Shown piece by piece: positions 7,453 to 15,370 of a stretch of DNA of 50,993 bases. Every line of letters begins with the position of its first letter. Within the stretch, counting starts at the first letter, position 1. The notes under the pieces were generated by a model. The model saw only the letters and a list, made by a program, of their open reading frames with translations. It was not told the origin of the DNA and did no database searches. The stretch lies in NCBI GenBank assembly GCA_016290325.1, contig JAEETL010000019.1:1-50993 (forward strand). Direction: 5' to 3'. Both the position numbers and the translations under genes were made by a program. Source of the stretch: Muribaculaceae bacterium. Lineage in GTDB: Bacteria > Bacteroidota > Bacteroidia > Bacteroidales > Muribaculaceae.

Positions 7453-7510
7453 TGTAACCGATGTGATTCAAGGGTTCATATGCCCCAAGGTTAGTTCACT
7501 ATTAACAGTA

Positions 7511-7942
7511 ATGAGGACAATGTATAGATTCAAGTTGCTCTTCTTATTGATTGTCGCCTGGTTGTCAACGATGACGGTGGATGCCCAGGAGGTTACCTCT
7601 CATGCGAATCTCGTTGACAGTGTTGAGGCACTCAATGCCTCTTGTCCGATATCCTATAGTGGTGACTGGGGGATTAATTCCATCACAATGGTCGGCAACA
7701 ATTATTCCCTGGTCGATATTGGGGTGCCCGCTAGTTTGTCGATGGTACTCAACACGTTGACCCGGAATTCCGATAATGTGAAACAAATGTGGATCAAGCA
7801 GCTCGATAGTTTTGGCGTACAATGGAAGCATTTAGTTAACCTCATGGTTGAGAACGATTGCCGCATCATTGTCAACTTTCGTCCCAAGGAGAGTGAAGAG
7901 ACCGCTCTTGTCACTTTTCTTCCCACCGATTTTCAGAAATAG
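7511..7942 (+). CDS. Secreted protein of unknown function
   Basis: A 143-residue protein that I do not recognise. The start at 7511 (a second Met follows at 7520) gives an N-terminal hydrophobic segment FKLLFLLIVAWLSTMTVDAQ, a good signal peptide with a cleavage-like VDAQ. The mature part of about 115 residues has two internal Cys-containing strands and no lipobox. Phrases such as VDIGVPASLSMV and CRIIVNFRP suggest alternating strands and helices. The longer in-frame extension to 7415 overlaps the TerB-like gene and lacks any signal before it, so it is rejected. It lies 58 bases after that gene and may belong to the same transcript. Confidence 0.65.
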   Translation: MRTMYRFKLLFLLIVAWLSTMTVDAQEVTSHANLVDSVEALNASCPISYSGDWGINSITMVGNNYSLVDIGVPASLSMVLNTLTRNSDNVKQMWIKQLDSFGVQWKHLVNLMVENDCRIIVNFRPKESEETALVTFLPTDFQK

Positions 7943-7995
7943 TTCACCATTTAAGTGTTATCGTTGAGAACGATAGCTGTTTAGTTGATTTCATT

Positions 7996-8011
7996 TGGCA
8001 CGATTATTGCT
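7996..8011 (+). promoter_or_regulatory. Sigma-54 (RpoN) type promoter
   Basis: TGGCACGATTATTGCT matches the sigma-54 consensus TGGCACG-N4-TTGCW at every defined base, with the invariant GG (7997-7998) and GC (8009-8010) at the required spacing. Transcription would start near 8022, 28 bases before the first ATG of the lipoprotein gene. No TAnnTTTG box is seen in the same spacer. Sigma-54 is known in many Bacteroidales; an activator gene is not in the window. Confidence 0.75.
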
Positions 8012-8049
8012 GCACATCTATTAAGCGATATCAAAACTCTATTATTTGA

Positions 8050-8706
8050 ATGACAATGAAAAAGACTGTTTTTGTGGCTTTGACGGCAACAGCGTTGCTG
8101 TTGTCCAGTTGCCAATCGATGAATCAGTTCTATGGCGCGGCTACTGGCGCCTCTATCGGCGGTATGTTTGGTTCGGCCATTGGCGGCATTGCTGATGGAC
8201 CTCGTGGCAGCGATATGGGCACTGTGTTTGGCATGGCTATAGGCGGCATCATCGGTGCTGCTGCGACCGCCCCCAATACTGACGATGGCAACTACCGCTC
8301 ATCGGACTACTATTATGACTACGATGATGACGATTATCGTGAGAACAACGCTTACAGCCCCTTTGCCAGCATCGAAATCGCTGATTTGCGCTTCGTTGAC
8401 GAGAACAATAACCGCGCCCTTGACGCCGACGAGCACGCTAAGCTTGTCTTCATCATTCGCAACACCGGCAGGGACTATGTTTATGACATCGCTCCCGTCA
8501 TCACGGTCACTGGAACCAAGGAGATATTCCTGTCGCCCACTGCTATCGTGAAGGAACTGGCTCCGGGTAAGGCCGTGCGCTACCAGAGCGAGATAATTGC
8601 GACAAAGAAACTGAAAAACGGCACTGCAGACTTCTCAATCGGTTTCTCGGACGGCGATAAACTCTACACCTTGCGCTCATTCCAGATGCGCACTTATAAG
8701 CGATGA
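8050..8706 (+). CDS. Glycine-zipper lipoprotein
   Basis: A 218-residue predicted lipoprotein. The signal peptide ends in the lipobox LLSSC (Cys about 21), so the protein is probably anchored in the outer membrane. Residues about 29-75 are a glycine-zipper region with spaced Gly (ATGASIGGMFGSAIGGI and GMAIGGIIGAA), which packs or inserts in membranes in other proteins. A Tyr/Asp-rich linker (YYYDYDDDDY) leads to an Ig-like beta domain (about 105-215; IRNTGRDYVYDIAPVI) resembling CARDB-type folds. Start choice is ATG 8050 or 8056; both give the same signal peptide. It is the only gene here behind a convincing sigma-54 promoter. A shared terminator separates it from convergent murI. Envelope stress or surface remodelling is a guess. 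Confidence 0.8.
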   Translation: MTMKKTVFVALTATALLLSSCQSMNQFYGAATGASIGGMFGSAIGGIADGPRGSDMGTVFGMAIGGIIGAAATAPNTDDGNYRSSDYYYDYDDDDYRENNAYSPFASIEIADLRFVDENNNRALDADEHAKLVFIIRNTGRDYVYDIAPVITVTGTKEIFLSPTAIVKELAPGKAVRYQSEIIATKKLKNGTADFSIGFSDGDKLYTLRSFQMRTYKR

Positions 8707-8732
8707 TTGAATAAGGACAATCAAAATAAAAT

Positions 8733-8771
8733 GGGGATAACAAACTAAAATTGTTGTCCCCATTATTTTTT
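8733..8771 (+). terminator. Terminator between the lipoprotein gene and murI
   Basis: GGGGATAACAA (8733-8743) pairs with TTGTTGTCCCC (8751-8761) with one G-T pair, followed by ATTATTTTTT. The other side is A-rich, so it can serve the convergent murI transcript too. Confidence 0.8.
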
Positions 8772-8785
8772 GTGATGTATGGGAT

Positions 8786-9634
8786 TTACAGGATAACCCG
8801 ATGGGCATCAACTGGCTCATTGACAAACACGCTGGCCAATGGGGAAAAATGCTCGGGATCCTCGGTGGTGTAATAGCGGCAGGTGCCACCCTGGCTGCAA
8901 TGGCGCTCAATCTCGGGATGGCGTTGCAGGTAGTCGGCAAGGCTCTCGGCCACAATGGGACCCTGCTGGATGATGTTCACACCGTCGGGTTTGTACTTGT
9001 TGATCTTGTCGATAAGCAACGGATAGTGGGTACAGCCCAAAATCACCGTGTCGATGTCGGGGCACTCGCCTAATAGCGCGTCAATGTCTTTTTTCACAAA
9101 GTAGTCCGCGCCGTCACCTCCGCTCTCGCGGTTCTCGACCAGCGGCACCCACATGGGGCATGCATGCCCATGAACCTTGCAGTTTTGGTACATTCCCTCA
9201 ATCTCGATGTTATAGCTGCGGCTGGCGATGGTGCCTGGAGTGCCAAAGACCCCGATATGGCCTGTGCGGGTCAGCTCACCCACCTTCTCGACGGTGGGGC
9301 GCACGACACCCAAGACTCGACGCTCAGGGGCAAGGGTGGGGAGGTCATTTTGCTGGATGGTGCGCAATGCCTCGGCCGATGCTGTGTTGCATGCTAAGAT
9401 GATCAGATGGCATCCCTGGGCAAACAGGTGTTTCACGGCTTGTAGCGTGAATTCATATACCAGCTCCCGCGACCGCGTGCCATAAGGCGCCCGAGCGTTG
9501 TCGCCGATGAACAGGTAGTCATATTGAGGCAGCACCCGACGGATGTCCCGCAGGATGGTCAGTCCCCCGAATCCTGAGTCAAACACCCCTATCGGCGCTT
9601 GCCCTGATGCGTTACCTTGTGCCATAATTGCCAT
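8786..9634 (-). CDS. murI: Glutamate racemase
   Basis: Converts L-glutamate to D-glutamate for peptidoglycan. The product shows IGVFDSGFGGLT near residue 16, the first catalytic Cys in ILACNTASAEAL, the family GVVRPTV and IGVFGTPGT segments, and the second catalytic Cys in VILGCTHYPLL. The upstream in-frame extension to TTG at 9703 is not MurI-like, so I place the start at ATG 9634 (ATG 9625 is equally possible); about 282 residues results, the usual length. A minus-strand TACCTTTG box (9733 to 9726) would give a leader of about 85 bases. It is divergent from folP. Identification is secure. Confidence 0.95.
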   Translation of the reverse strand: MAIMAQGNASGQAPIGVFDSGFGGLTILRDIRRVLPQYDYLFIGDNARAPYGTRSRELVYEFTLQAVKHLFAQGCHLIILACNTASAEALRTIQQNDLPTLAPERRVLGVVRPTVEKVGELTRTGHIGVFGTPGTIASRSYNIEIEGMYQNCKVHGHACPMWVPLVENRESGGDGADYFVKKDIDALLGECPDIDTVILGCTHYPLLIDKINKYKPDGVNIIQQGPIVAESLADYLQRHPEIERHCSQGGTCRYYTTEDPEHFSPLASVFVNEPVDAHRVIL

Positions 9635-9725
9635 ATCGCTTATTTTTTCAGTCGCGAAGGTCGTGCAAGTGGATCGCAGAATAATTTTTAAGTAGAGGCG
9701 CAACTTACCTTCGCATATTCATCTG

Positions 9726-9764
9726 CAAAGGTACTCCATTTTTCGGAAATGTTTCGTAACTTTG
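9726..9764. promoter_or_regulatory. Divergent promoters: murI (-) and folP (+)
   Basis: CAAAGGTA (9726-9733) is a minus-strand TACCTTTG box for murI; TAACTTTG (9757-9764) is the plus-strand box for folP. They are about 23 bases apart, so the promoters overlap back to back. Confidence 0.65.
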
Positions 9765-9787
9765 CAAATTAAAATAAAAACCACGTG

Positions 9788-10654
9788 ATGATGTCTCCTT
9801 TTAAGCCATACAGCTTAAATCTGCACGGGCGGCTGGTCGAGATTGACCGCCCGTGGGTCATGGGTATCGTCAACGTTACGCCCGACTCTTTTTATAGTGG
9901 TAGCCGTGCTACCGATGAGCTGACGCTTGTCGAGCGTGTGCATCGGTTGATTGCCGAAGGTGCTGACGTGCTGGATATCGGTGCTTGCTCCACTCGGCCG
10001 GGTAGTCAATCGGTTGATGCTCATGGTGAGATGGAGCGTTTGCAGTGGGCTTTAAGGATTATTCGTCGTGAGGCTCCCGATATCATTCTCTCGGTGGATA
10101 CTTACCGTGCTGACGTTGCACGCCGTTGTGTGGAAGAATGGGGTGTGGAGATGATTAACGACATTTCGGGAGGCACGCTCGACGATAATATGTTTGCCAC
10201 GGTGGCGCGACTGCATGTCCCCTATGTGTTGATGCACATGCGAGGCACGCCCGACACGATGTCGTCATTGACTGATTATGATAATGTCACGGCCGACGTG
10301 CTGGAGTGGATGGCACGCCGCATCGACGAGTTGCGTCAACTAGGTGTGGCCGATGTTATAGCTGACCCGGGCTTTGGCTTTGCCAAGACAGTGGAGCAGA
10401 ACTTTGAGCTGCTAAACGGCTTGGAGGCGTTTCACGCGCTCAATGCACCGTTACTGGTAGGCGTCTCACGCAAGCGAATGATATATACACCTCTGGACTG
10501 TACCGCCGATGAGGCCTTGAATGGCACGACAATCGTCAATACGCTTGCCCTCGAGCGCGGGGCCCACATCTTGCGTGTGCACGACGTGCGAGCTGCTGTC
10601 GAGGCGGTGAAACTCCTCTCGATGATGCGCCATTGCGATAATAACAAGAAATAA
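9788..10654 (+). CDS. folP: Dihydropteroate synthase
   Basis: Joins 6-hydroxymethyl-dihydropterin pyrophosphate to p-aminobenzoate in folate synthesis; the sulfonamide target. Signatures: MGIVNVTPDSF (about 25-35), DIGACSTRPGS (about 61-71) in which the usual Gly-Gly-Glu segment is DIGACS as in many Bacteroidota, SVDTYRADVA, MINDISGG, VLMHMRGTP, DPGFGFAKT and GVSRKRMIY. Length of 288 residues is normal. The GTG at 9785 is followed at once by ATG 9788 and 9791; the ATG is preferred. cdaA begins 13 bases after the stop, a conserved folP-cdaA order in this phylum. Confidence 0.96.
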   Translation: MMSPFKPYSLNLHGRLVEIDRPWVMGIVNVTPDSFYSGSRATDELTLVERVHRLIAEGADVLDIGACSTRPGSQSVDAHGEMERLQWALRIIRREAPDIILSVDTYRADVARRCVEEWGVEMINDISGGTLDDNMFATVARLHVPYVLMHMRGTPDTMSSLTDYDNVTADVLEWMARRIDELRQLGVADVIADPGFGFAKTVEQNFELLNGLEAFHALNAPLLVGVSRKRMIYTPLDCTADEALNGTTIVNTLALERGAHILRVHDVRAAVEAVKLLSMMRHCDNNKK

Positions 10655-10667
10655 ATAATGACAAGAT

Positions 10668-11453
10668 ATGGGAAGTTCACTATTCACCCTTTTTAGTTTC
10701 AAGGACTTGATTGATATTGTGCTGGTGGCAACACTATTGTTCTACCTGTACAGGACGATGAAGGATTCTGGTTCGCTCGACATCTTTGTGGGCGTGCTGG
10801 CTTTTGTCGTCGCATGGGTCGTGATGTACAAAATTATGGACATGCGCCTCATCGGCACCATCATGGATAAGTTCATCGACATCGGTCTCTTTATCCTTGT
10901 GATTCTATTCCAGGACGAAATCAAGCGCTTCCTTACCGAGTTGGGATCGAGACGAGGTCTGAAGATCTTTGAGAAACTGTTTAAAAGCAAAGCCGAGATC
11001 GATGATGCCAAGAAATGGATTTTGCCGGTGGTGTATGCCTGCATGAACATGTCCAAGACCAAGACTGGCGCGCTCATCGTCATCCAGCAGACTATCCCAC
11101 TCACCGATTATGAGCGCACTGGTGATGTCATCAACGCTGACATCAATTCGCGCTTGATTGAGAACATCTTCTTCAAGAACAGTCCCTTGCATGACGGAGC
11201 CCTGATTATCGCGGGCAGCAAGATAATGAGTGCCGGTTGCATCTTGCCCGTCTCCCATGATACTAACATTCCGCGCTACTTGGGCCTGCGCCACCGTTCG
11301 GCTAAGGGTATTGCCCAGGCGACCGATGCCATCGCCATCGTGGTGAGCGAGGAAACGGGACGCATCTCTTATGCCCATCGCGGAGAATTGCACCTGAACC
11401 TGACGAGCACCGACTTAGAGCACGCCCTTTCGGCCCTCGTCGAGAAAGAATGA
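10668..11453 (+). CDS. cdaA: Diadenylate cyclase CdaA
   Basis: Makes c-di-AMP from two ATP. Three hydrophobic segments at about 15-30, 39-57 and 66-82 anchor it in the inner membrane, followed by a DAC domain with the catalytic DGA (176-178, in NSPLHDGALII) and RHR (208-210, in LGLRHRSAKG) motifs. The 261-residue length is typical of CdaA/DisA-like single-domain cyclases. It follows folP by 13 bases and is probably cotranscribed. Firmicutes usually pair cdaA with cdaR and glmM; neither is present here. The downstream spacer holds a heptamer repeat array. Confidence 0.96.
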   Translation: MGSSLFTLFSFKDLIDIVLVATLLFYLYRTMKDSGSLDIFVGVLAFVVAWVVMYKIMDMRLIGTIMDKFIDIGLFILVILFQDEIKRFLTELGSRRGLKIFEKLFKSKAEIDDAKKWILPVVYACMNMSKTKTGALIVIQQTIPLTDYERTGDVINADINSRLIENIFFKNSPLHDGALIIAGSKIMSAGCILPVSHDTNIPRYLGLRHRSAKGIAQATDAIAIVVSEETGRISYAHRGELHLNLTSTDLEHALSALVEKE

Positions 11454-11458
11454 GAGCT

Positions 11459-11493
11459 CCTAAAACCTAACGCCTAACACCTAAAGCCTAAAG
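11459..11493 (+). repeat. Five tandem heptamers CCTAANN before the DUF3109 gene
   Basis: CCTAAAA, CCTAACG, CCTAACA, CCTAAAG and CCTAAAG follow each other without a gap from 11459 to 11493, ending three bases before the ATG at 11497. The first five bases are invariant. The array lies in the spacer between cdaA and the DUF3109 gene. Confidence 0.9.
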
Positions 11494-11496
11494 AGC

Positions 11497-12078
11497 ATGT
11501 TTGATATTGACGGAACACTGGTTAGCCTGGATCTGGTTGAGCGCTTCTTTTGCTGTGACCTGGAGACCTGTTTGGGAGCATGCTGCATCGAGGGTGACTC
11601 CGGCGCGCCGCTTACCGAACAGGAATACCAGCAACTCAAGGAGATCCTTCCCGAGATTTGGAACGACTTGCTGCCCCAAGCCCAACAGCAGATCAATGAG
11701 CATGGGGTGGCCTATGTGGATGTCGAGGGCGAACTGGTGACCCAGCTCGTGGGTGGCGCCAATTGTGTCTTCACGACCTATGAGCGCGGGGGAATGTGCC
11801 TGTGCGCGATTGAGAAGGCTTACCGGGAGGGACGCATCAAGTGGCGCAAGCCCATCTCTTGTTACCTCTATCCTGTGCGCATCAAGAAGTTTCCGGGTTA
11901 TGAGGCTGTGAATTTTGACCGCTGGAAAATCTGCAAATGCGCCGAGGTCTTGGGACGTCGAGAGAAAATCCGTCTCTATCAGTTCCTGAAAGAGCCCCTT
12001 GTCGAGCGTTTCGGACAGCAATGGTATTACCAGCTTGTCGCCTCTTGTGAACTCTATATCAAGGAGTATCTTGAGTGA
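11497..12078 (+). CDS. DUF3109 family cysteine-rich protein
   Basis: A 193-residue protein with a dense N-terminal cysteine set, FFCCDLETCLGACCIEGDSG (C19, C20, C25, C29, C30), and further Cys pairs in MCLC, ISCYLYPVRI and KICKCAEV. This is the DUF3109 pattern, related to YkgJ-type zinc or iron-sulfur binding proteins; the biochemical role is unknown. There is no signal peptide. The start ATG directly follows the CCTAANN array, with the conserved LVSLDLVERFF following soon after, as in other family members. Probably in the folP-cdaA transcript; conserved linkage suggests a housekeeping task. Confidence 0.88.
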   Translation: MFDIDGTLVSLDLVERFFCCDLETCLGACCIEGDSGAPLTEQEYQQLKEILPEIWNDLLPQAQQQINEHGVAYVDVEGELVTQLVGGANCVFTTYERGGMCLCAIEKAYREGRIKWRKPISCYLYPVRIKKFPGYEAVNFDRWKICKCAEVLGRREKIRLYQFLKEPLVERFGQQWYYQLVASCELYIKEYLE

Positions 12079-12125
12079 CGAAACCTTTATGATGATTACA
12101 ATAATACCTATATATTAAAGCTAAG

Positions 12126-13862
12126 ATGATGAAAAAAACGATCTTATTCTTTTGCTTTTTTTTATGTGTTAACTGTGTCGACACACATGCCCAAATAGTA
12201 TTTAACGGAAAAAAGGCAGCGATTGACAACTTGACTGGAACATGGCTGATCACTGTTCCCCAGTCTGTCTTCGGTTCCGATTATTCGACTCCGGTAACCC
12301 TTGATGATGGGGTGGTCGAGTGCTTCATTGATAGTATCCCTGTTACCGATAGCTGTACATTCAGCAACATTCAGCCGGGTGCGACTTATAACCTATGGGC
12401 TAGGACGGATTCTGACACGATTTCTGCCAAGATCCAATTCACTTACTGGCCTGTCATACAAATCTATGGGTCATATTACAAGGTGCCATACTATAAGGGC
12501 ACTGTCGTCTATACCCATCCCGATTCTGCCTATCAGGAGACCATCAATTCGCGTGTTCGTTGGGCAGGAAGCTCGACAGCTTCACCAAGCCGTAAAAAGC
12601 ATAATTTCCACCTCAAGTTTTATAATGAGGACTGGACCAAAAAGAATATGAGTTTCTTCGGGCTCCGCAGCGATTTCCATTGGCGATTGGATGCCGGACA
12701 AATCGATTTTTCCCGCGTTCGTAATCGTGTTTGCAAGGATATTTGGGCCGATTTTGCCACTCAGCCCTATTATGCCTCCACTGAGCCCAAGAAAGCACGC
12801 AGCTATGTGCGTGGAGATTTCGTTGAGGTATTTCTCAATGATGAGTATATGGGCATCTACTGTTTGAATGAGCACATGGACCGCCAGCAGCTTAAGCTCA
12901 AGCAGTATGACTATGAGAATGGAGAGTTCCATGGCGGTTTGTGGAAACCGATGACAAGAACTGCTACCACCTTGTACTCCAGCCTTCCCGAGGTGACGCC
13001 TAACAATAAGAATTGGGATCAGTTTTTTGTGAAATATCCCAATATCGATGACGTTAAACCGACTAACTTCCAGACGCTTCATGATGCGATTTACTTTGCG
13101 ATGTATTCACCGCGGACGGAGTTTCTCGATAGCGCCAAGTATTACTTTGATATTCCTGTTTTTCGTGACTATTATCTGTTCACGTTATTGCTTCAGGCCC
13201 CTGATAATGTGGGCAAGAATTTGTATTACGCCTGTTATGATGTCGCAACTGACAAGCGCTTGACAATCGCCGTGTGGGACCTTGACTGTACCCAAGGGCA
13301 GTTTTGGAGTAATCTTGGCACTGACTATCATAGTTACAAGGTGGGTCCGGAAGATGATTTCAGGACCAATCACTTGCGCGACCATGTTGTGTTCAGGCGT
13401 TTGTGGGAAACTGATTCCACTTTCCATGGCTTGGCAACAGAGCGATACTGGGAGTTGCGCAATACAATGTTCAATCCTGACAGTATTCTAGCGCGGTATG
13501 CCGCCTATTTTGCTGAGATGAAGCGTTGTGGTGCTGACCAACGTGAGATTACCCGTTGGAGTCGCGGTTCTGATTTAGGAGGGCGCGTGCTGGATTTTGA
13601 TGCTGAGTTGGAGTACCTCACCGACTGGTGGAACCGCCATATCGCTTACCTTGATGAAAACGTGTTTATGCCTTATCCGATGGGTGACCTTAACTTTGAC
13701 TACCAGGTGACCATTCGTGATGTGTCGTTGCTTGTTGACTACCTGTTGGGGTCGGATGTGAATGTCTTTAATAGTAAGCGTGCTGACATGAATGGTGACG
13801 AAATCATAAGCATCAAAGACCTAACTCTAATCATTGATATGTTATTGACCACTGAATCATAG
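12126..13862 (+). CDS. CotH-like protein with C-terminal dockerin tail
   Basis: A 578-residue secreted protein. After a signal peptide (KKTILFFCFFLCVNCVDTHA) comes a short beta-rich N-terminal part (about 25-120), then a CotH-kinase-type domain (about 130-480): VRWAGSSTASPSRKKHNFHL, FVEVFLNDEYMGIYCLNEHM, and the catalytic-region WDLDCTQGQFW. CotH proteins are atypical kinases that phosphorylate other proteins, first known from Bacillus spore coats. The C-terminus (about 520-578) has two dockerin/EF-hand-like units, GDLNFDYQVTIRDVSLLVDY and ADMNGDEIISIKDLTLIID. It is preceded by a 47-base spacer after the DUF3109 gene. In this order such tails occur on many secreted proteins without known cohesins, so a cellulosome should not be assumed. 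Confidence 0.85.
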   Translation: MMKKTILFFCFFLCVNCVDTHAQIVFNGKKAAIDNLTGTWLITVPQSVFGSDYSTPVTLDDGVVECFIDSIPVTDSCTFSNIQPGATYNLWARTDSDTISAKIQFTYWPVIQIYGSYYKVPYYKGTVVYTHPDSAYQETINSRVRWAGSSTASPSRKKHNFHLKFYNEDWTKKNMSFFGLRSDFHWRLDAGQIDFSRVRNRVCKDIWADFATQPYYASTEPKKARSYVRGDFVEVFLNDEYMGIYCLNEHMDRQQLKLKQYDYENGEFHGGLWKPMTRTATTLYSSLPEVTPNNKNWDQFFVKYPNIDDVKPTNFQTLHDAIYFAMYSPRTEFLDSAKYYFDIPVFRDYYLFTLLLQAPDNVGKNLYYACYDVATDKRLTIAVWDLDCTQGQFWSNLGTDYHSYKVGPEDDFRTNHLRDHVVFRRLWETDSTFHGLATERYWELRNTMFNPDSILARYAAYFAEMKRCGADQREITRWSRGSDLGGRVLDFDAELEYLTDWWNRHIAYLDENVFMPYPMGDLNFDYQVTIRDVSLLVDYLLGSDVNVFNSKRADMNGDEIISIKDLTLIIDMLLTTES

Positions 13863-13963
13863 GCATGAACGAGCGGTTGAAGCAATATGAGTTCAAAAAA
13901 GACCATTTAGTCTGGAAAAATGAAAAATTGAAAGGTCTGGATAAAAAATCATCAAGAAACTTA

Positions 13964-13993
13964 TTGCCGTGTCGGGAAAATGTATTACCTTTG
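13964..13993 (+). promoter_or_regulatory. rplS promoter
   Basis: TTG (13964-13966), a 19-base spacer and TACCTTTG (13986-13993) match the Bacteroidota housekeeping promoter closely. The start of transcription would be near 14001, leaving a leader of about 77 bases. Confidence 0.75.
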
Positions 13994-14077
13994 CCCCGCT
14001 TTTCGTAATCTCTGACAAGAAATTGAGTGGCTTGTGTATATTACGAAGTGATTATTAACGCATTAAATGACATAACA

Positions 14078-14443
14078 ATGGACTTGATTAAAGTTGCAGA
14101 ACAAGCATTTGCTACAAACAAGCAGCACCCGGAATTCTTTCCTGGTGACACAATCACGGTAGCATACCGCATCAAGGAGGGTAACAAGGAGCGTATCCAG
14201 CAGTACCGTGGTGTGGTGATTAAGATCAATGGCGAGGGTGAGAAGAAGCGTTTCACCGTTCGCAAGATCAGTGACAACATCGGTGTTGAGCGTATTTTCC
14301 CGCTCGAGTCTCCGTTTATTGACAGCATTACCATCAACAAGCATGGTAAGGTGCGTCGCGCCAAGCTGTACTACCTGCGTGGTCTTACCGGTAAGAAGGC
14401 TCGCATCAAGGAGCGTCGTATCATCAAGAAGGAGGAGGCTTAA
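14078..14443 (+). CDS. rplS: 50S ribosomal protein L19
   Basis: Large-subunit protein at the interface with 30S. The 121-residue product has [23 protein letters not shown]-like [35 protein letters not shown] and the basic C-terminus [17 protein letters not shown], all hallmark L19 segments. I place the start at ATG 14078 ([11 protein letters not shown]); the longer frame from 14027 would add 17 residues not found in L19 and overlaps the promoter leader. It is monocistronic: strong promoter upstream and terminator downstream, separate from rpsP-rimM-trmD. Confidence 0.98.
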   Translation: MDLIKVAEQAFATNKQHPEFFPGDTITVAYRIKEGNKERIQQYRGVVIKINGEGEKKRFTVRKISDNIGVERIFPLESPFIDSITINKHGKVRRAKLYYLRGLTGKKARIKERRIIKKEEA

Positions 14444-14476
14444 TCAACCTGTCTTTCGAGATACAACACAACATCA

Positions 14477-14512
14477 AGGACCGAGGCTCACGAGCCCCGG
14501 TCTTTTGTTTTT
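14477..14512 (+). terminator. rplS terminator
   Basis: GACCGAGGCT (14479-14488), CACG loop, AGCCCCGGTC (14493-14502), one mismatch, then TTTTGTTTTT. It lies 35 bases after the stop codon. Confidence 0.88.
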
Positions 14513-14562
14513 CCTGGCCACCGCAAGAATTGACTGTTAAGCAGTTTTTTTAGGATTAAATG

Positions 14563-14592
14563 TTGTGGTTAATTAAATAATGTGTAACTTTG
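14563..14592 (+). promoter_or_regulatory. Promoter of the repetitive helical protein gene
   Basis: TTG (14563-14565), a 19-base spacer and TAACTTTG (14585-14592). A leader of about 55 bases follows. Confidence 0.7.
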
Positions 14593-14654
14593 GGGGCAGA
14601 GAAAGCCGAAACGCTCGAAAGGAAGTAGGCAAATAAACAAAATACAGGATATAT

Positions 14655-15278
14655 ATGGATGAGGAAATGAAGAATGCCGAACAGGCAGCCAACGAGATGA
14701 AGAACGAGGGTGGCAACATCTTTGACCAGTTGAAGGACATGCTTGGCGATGCCGCTAATGACAGCGCAGGCGTGTTTGACAAGCTGAAAGGTCTTCTTGA
14801 GGGTAAAGAAGGTGACCCCAGTATCTTTGATAAAGCTAAGGATTTGTTTGACGGCAAGGAAGGCGAACCCGGTATGCTTGATCAGCTCAAGGAGATGCTC
14901 GACAAGGGCACTACCGCTGCTGGCGAGATGAGCCAAGACTTCCTGGAGAAAGCTAAACAGATGTTTGAGACCAAGGAGGGCGAGCCCAGTCTGCTGGACA
15001 AAGCCAAAGAAATGTTTGGTGAGGGTGCTACCGCCGCTGGTGAAATGATGGATAAGGCCAAGGACTTTGTGGAGCAGGGCACTGCCGCTGCCACCGAGGT
15101 GGCTCAAGACCTGTCTCAGAAGGCTAAAGAAGCCTTTGAGGAAGGTGAGGGTAGCGTCCTCGATAAGGCCAAAGACGCGCTTGACGATGCCGGCAAGGCT
15201 GCCGAAGGCGTGATGAACAAGGTAGAGGACTTCTTGAAGAATGCCTTTGGCGGTCCCAAGGACGAGGGCCAGGCCTGA
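14655..15278 (+). CDS. Repetitive amphipathic-helix (LEA-like) protein
   Basis: A 207-residue, highly charged, Cys-free protein without signal peptide. It consists of imperfect helical repeats about 20-30 residues long, built around DKAKDLF / DKAKEMF / EKAKQMF / DKAKDAL with GKEGEPG-type links (for example FDKAKDLFDGKEGEPGMLDQ near residue 57) and Ala/Gly-rich TTAAGEM and ATAAGEMM stretches. The pattern of Lys, Glu, Asp and Ala on one helix face resembles late-embryogenesis-abundant and YtxH/apolipoprotein-like proteins, which are disordered in solution and fold on membranes or on drying. It is a single gene with its own promoter and terminator. The role is unknown; stress protection is inference from composition only. 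Confidence 0.75.
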   Translation: MDEEMKNAEQAANEMKNEGGNIFDQLKDMLGDAANDSAGVFDKLKGLLEGKEGDPSIFDKAKDLFDGKEGEPGMLDQLKEMLDKGTTAAGEMSQDFLEKAKQMFETKEGEPSLLDKAKEMFGEGATAAGEMMDKAKDFVEQGTAAATEVAQDLSQKAKEAFEEGEGSVLDKAKDALDDAGKAAEGVMNKVEDFLKNAFGGPKDEGQA

Positions 15279-15299
15279 TCCGCTTGACATAAATTACAA

Positions 15300-15351
15300 A
15301 TTACGCGAATTTCTCGAAGCCGGCTGCTGCCATTCGTTGAATTCGCGTAAT
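15300..15351. terminator. Shared terminator between the helical-protein gene and aguB
   Basis: ATTACGCGAATT (15300-15311) and AATTCGCGTAAT (15340-15351) form a perfect 12-bp stem around a 28-base loop, in the gap between two convergent genes. T-rich sequence follows on the plus side (CTTAGTTTGTCTTTTT). Confidence 0.65.
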
Positions 15352-15370
15352 TCTTAGTTTGTCTTTTTCC

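Noticed and set aside
14556-15290. 244-codon minus-strand frame opposite the helical protein
   Set aside because: The apparent hydrophobic repeats mirror the Lys/Glu/Asp codons of the real repetitive gene; the promoter and terminator fit the plus strand.
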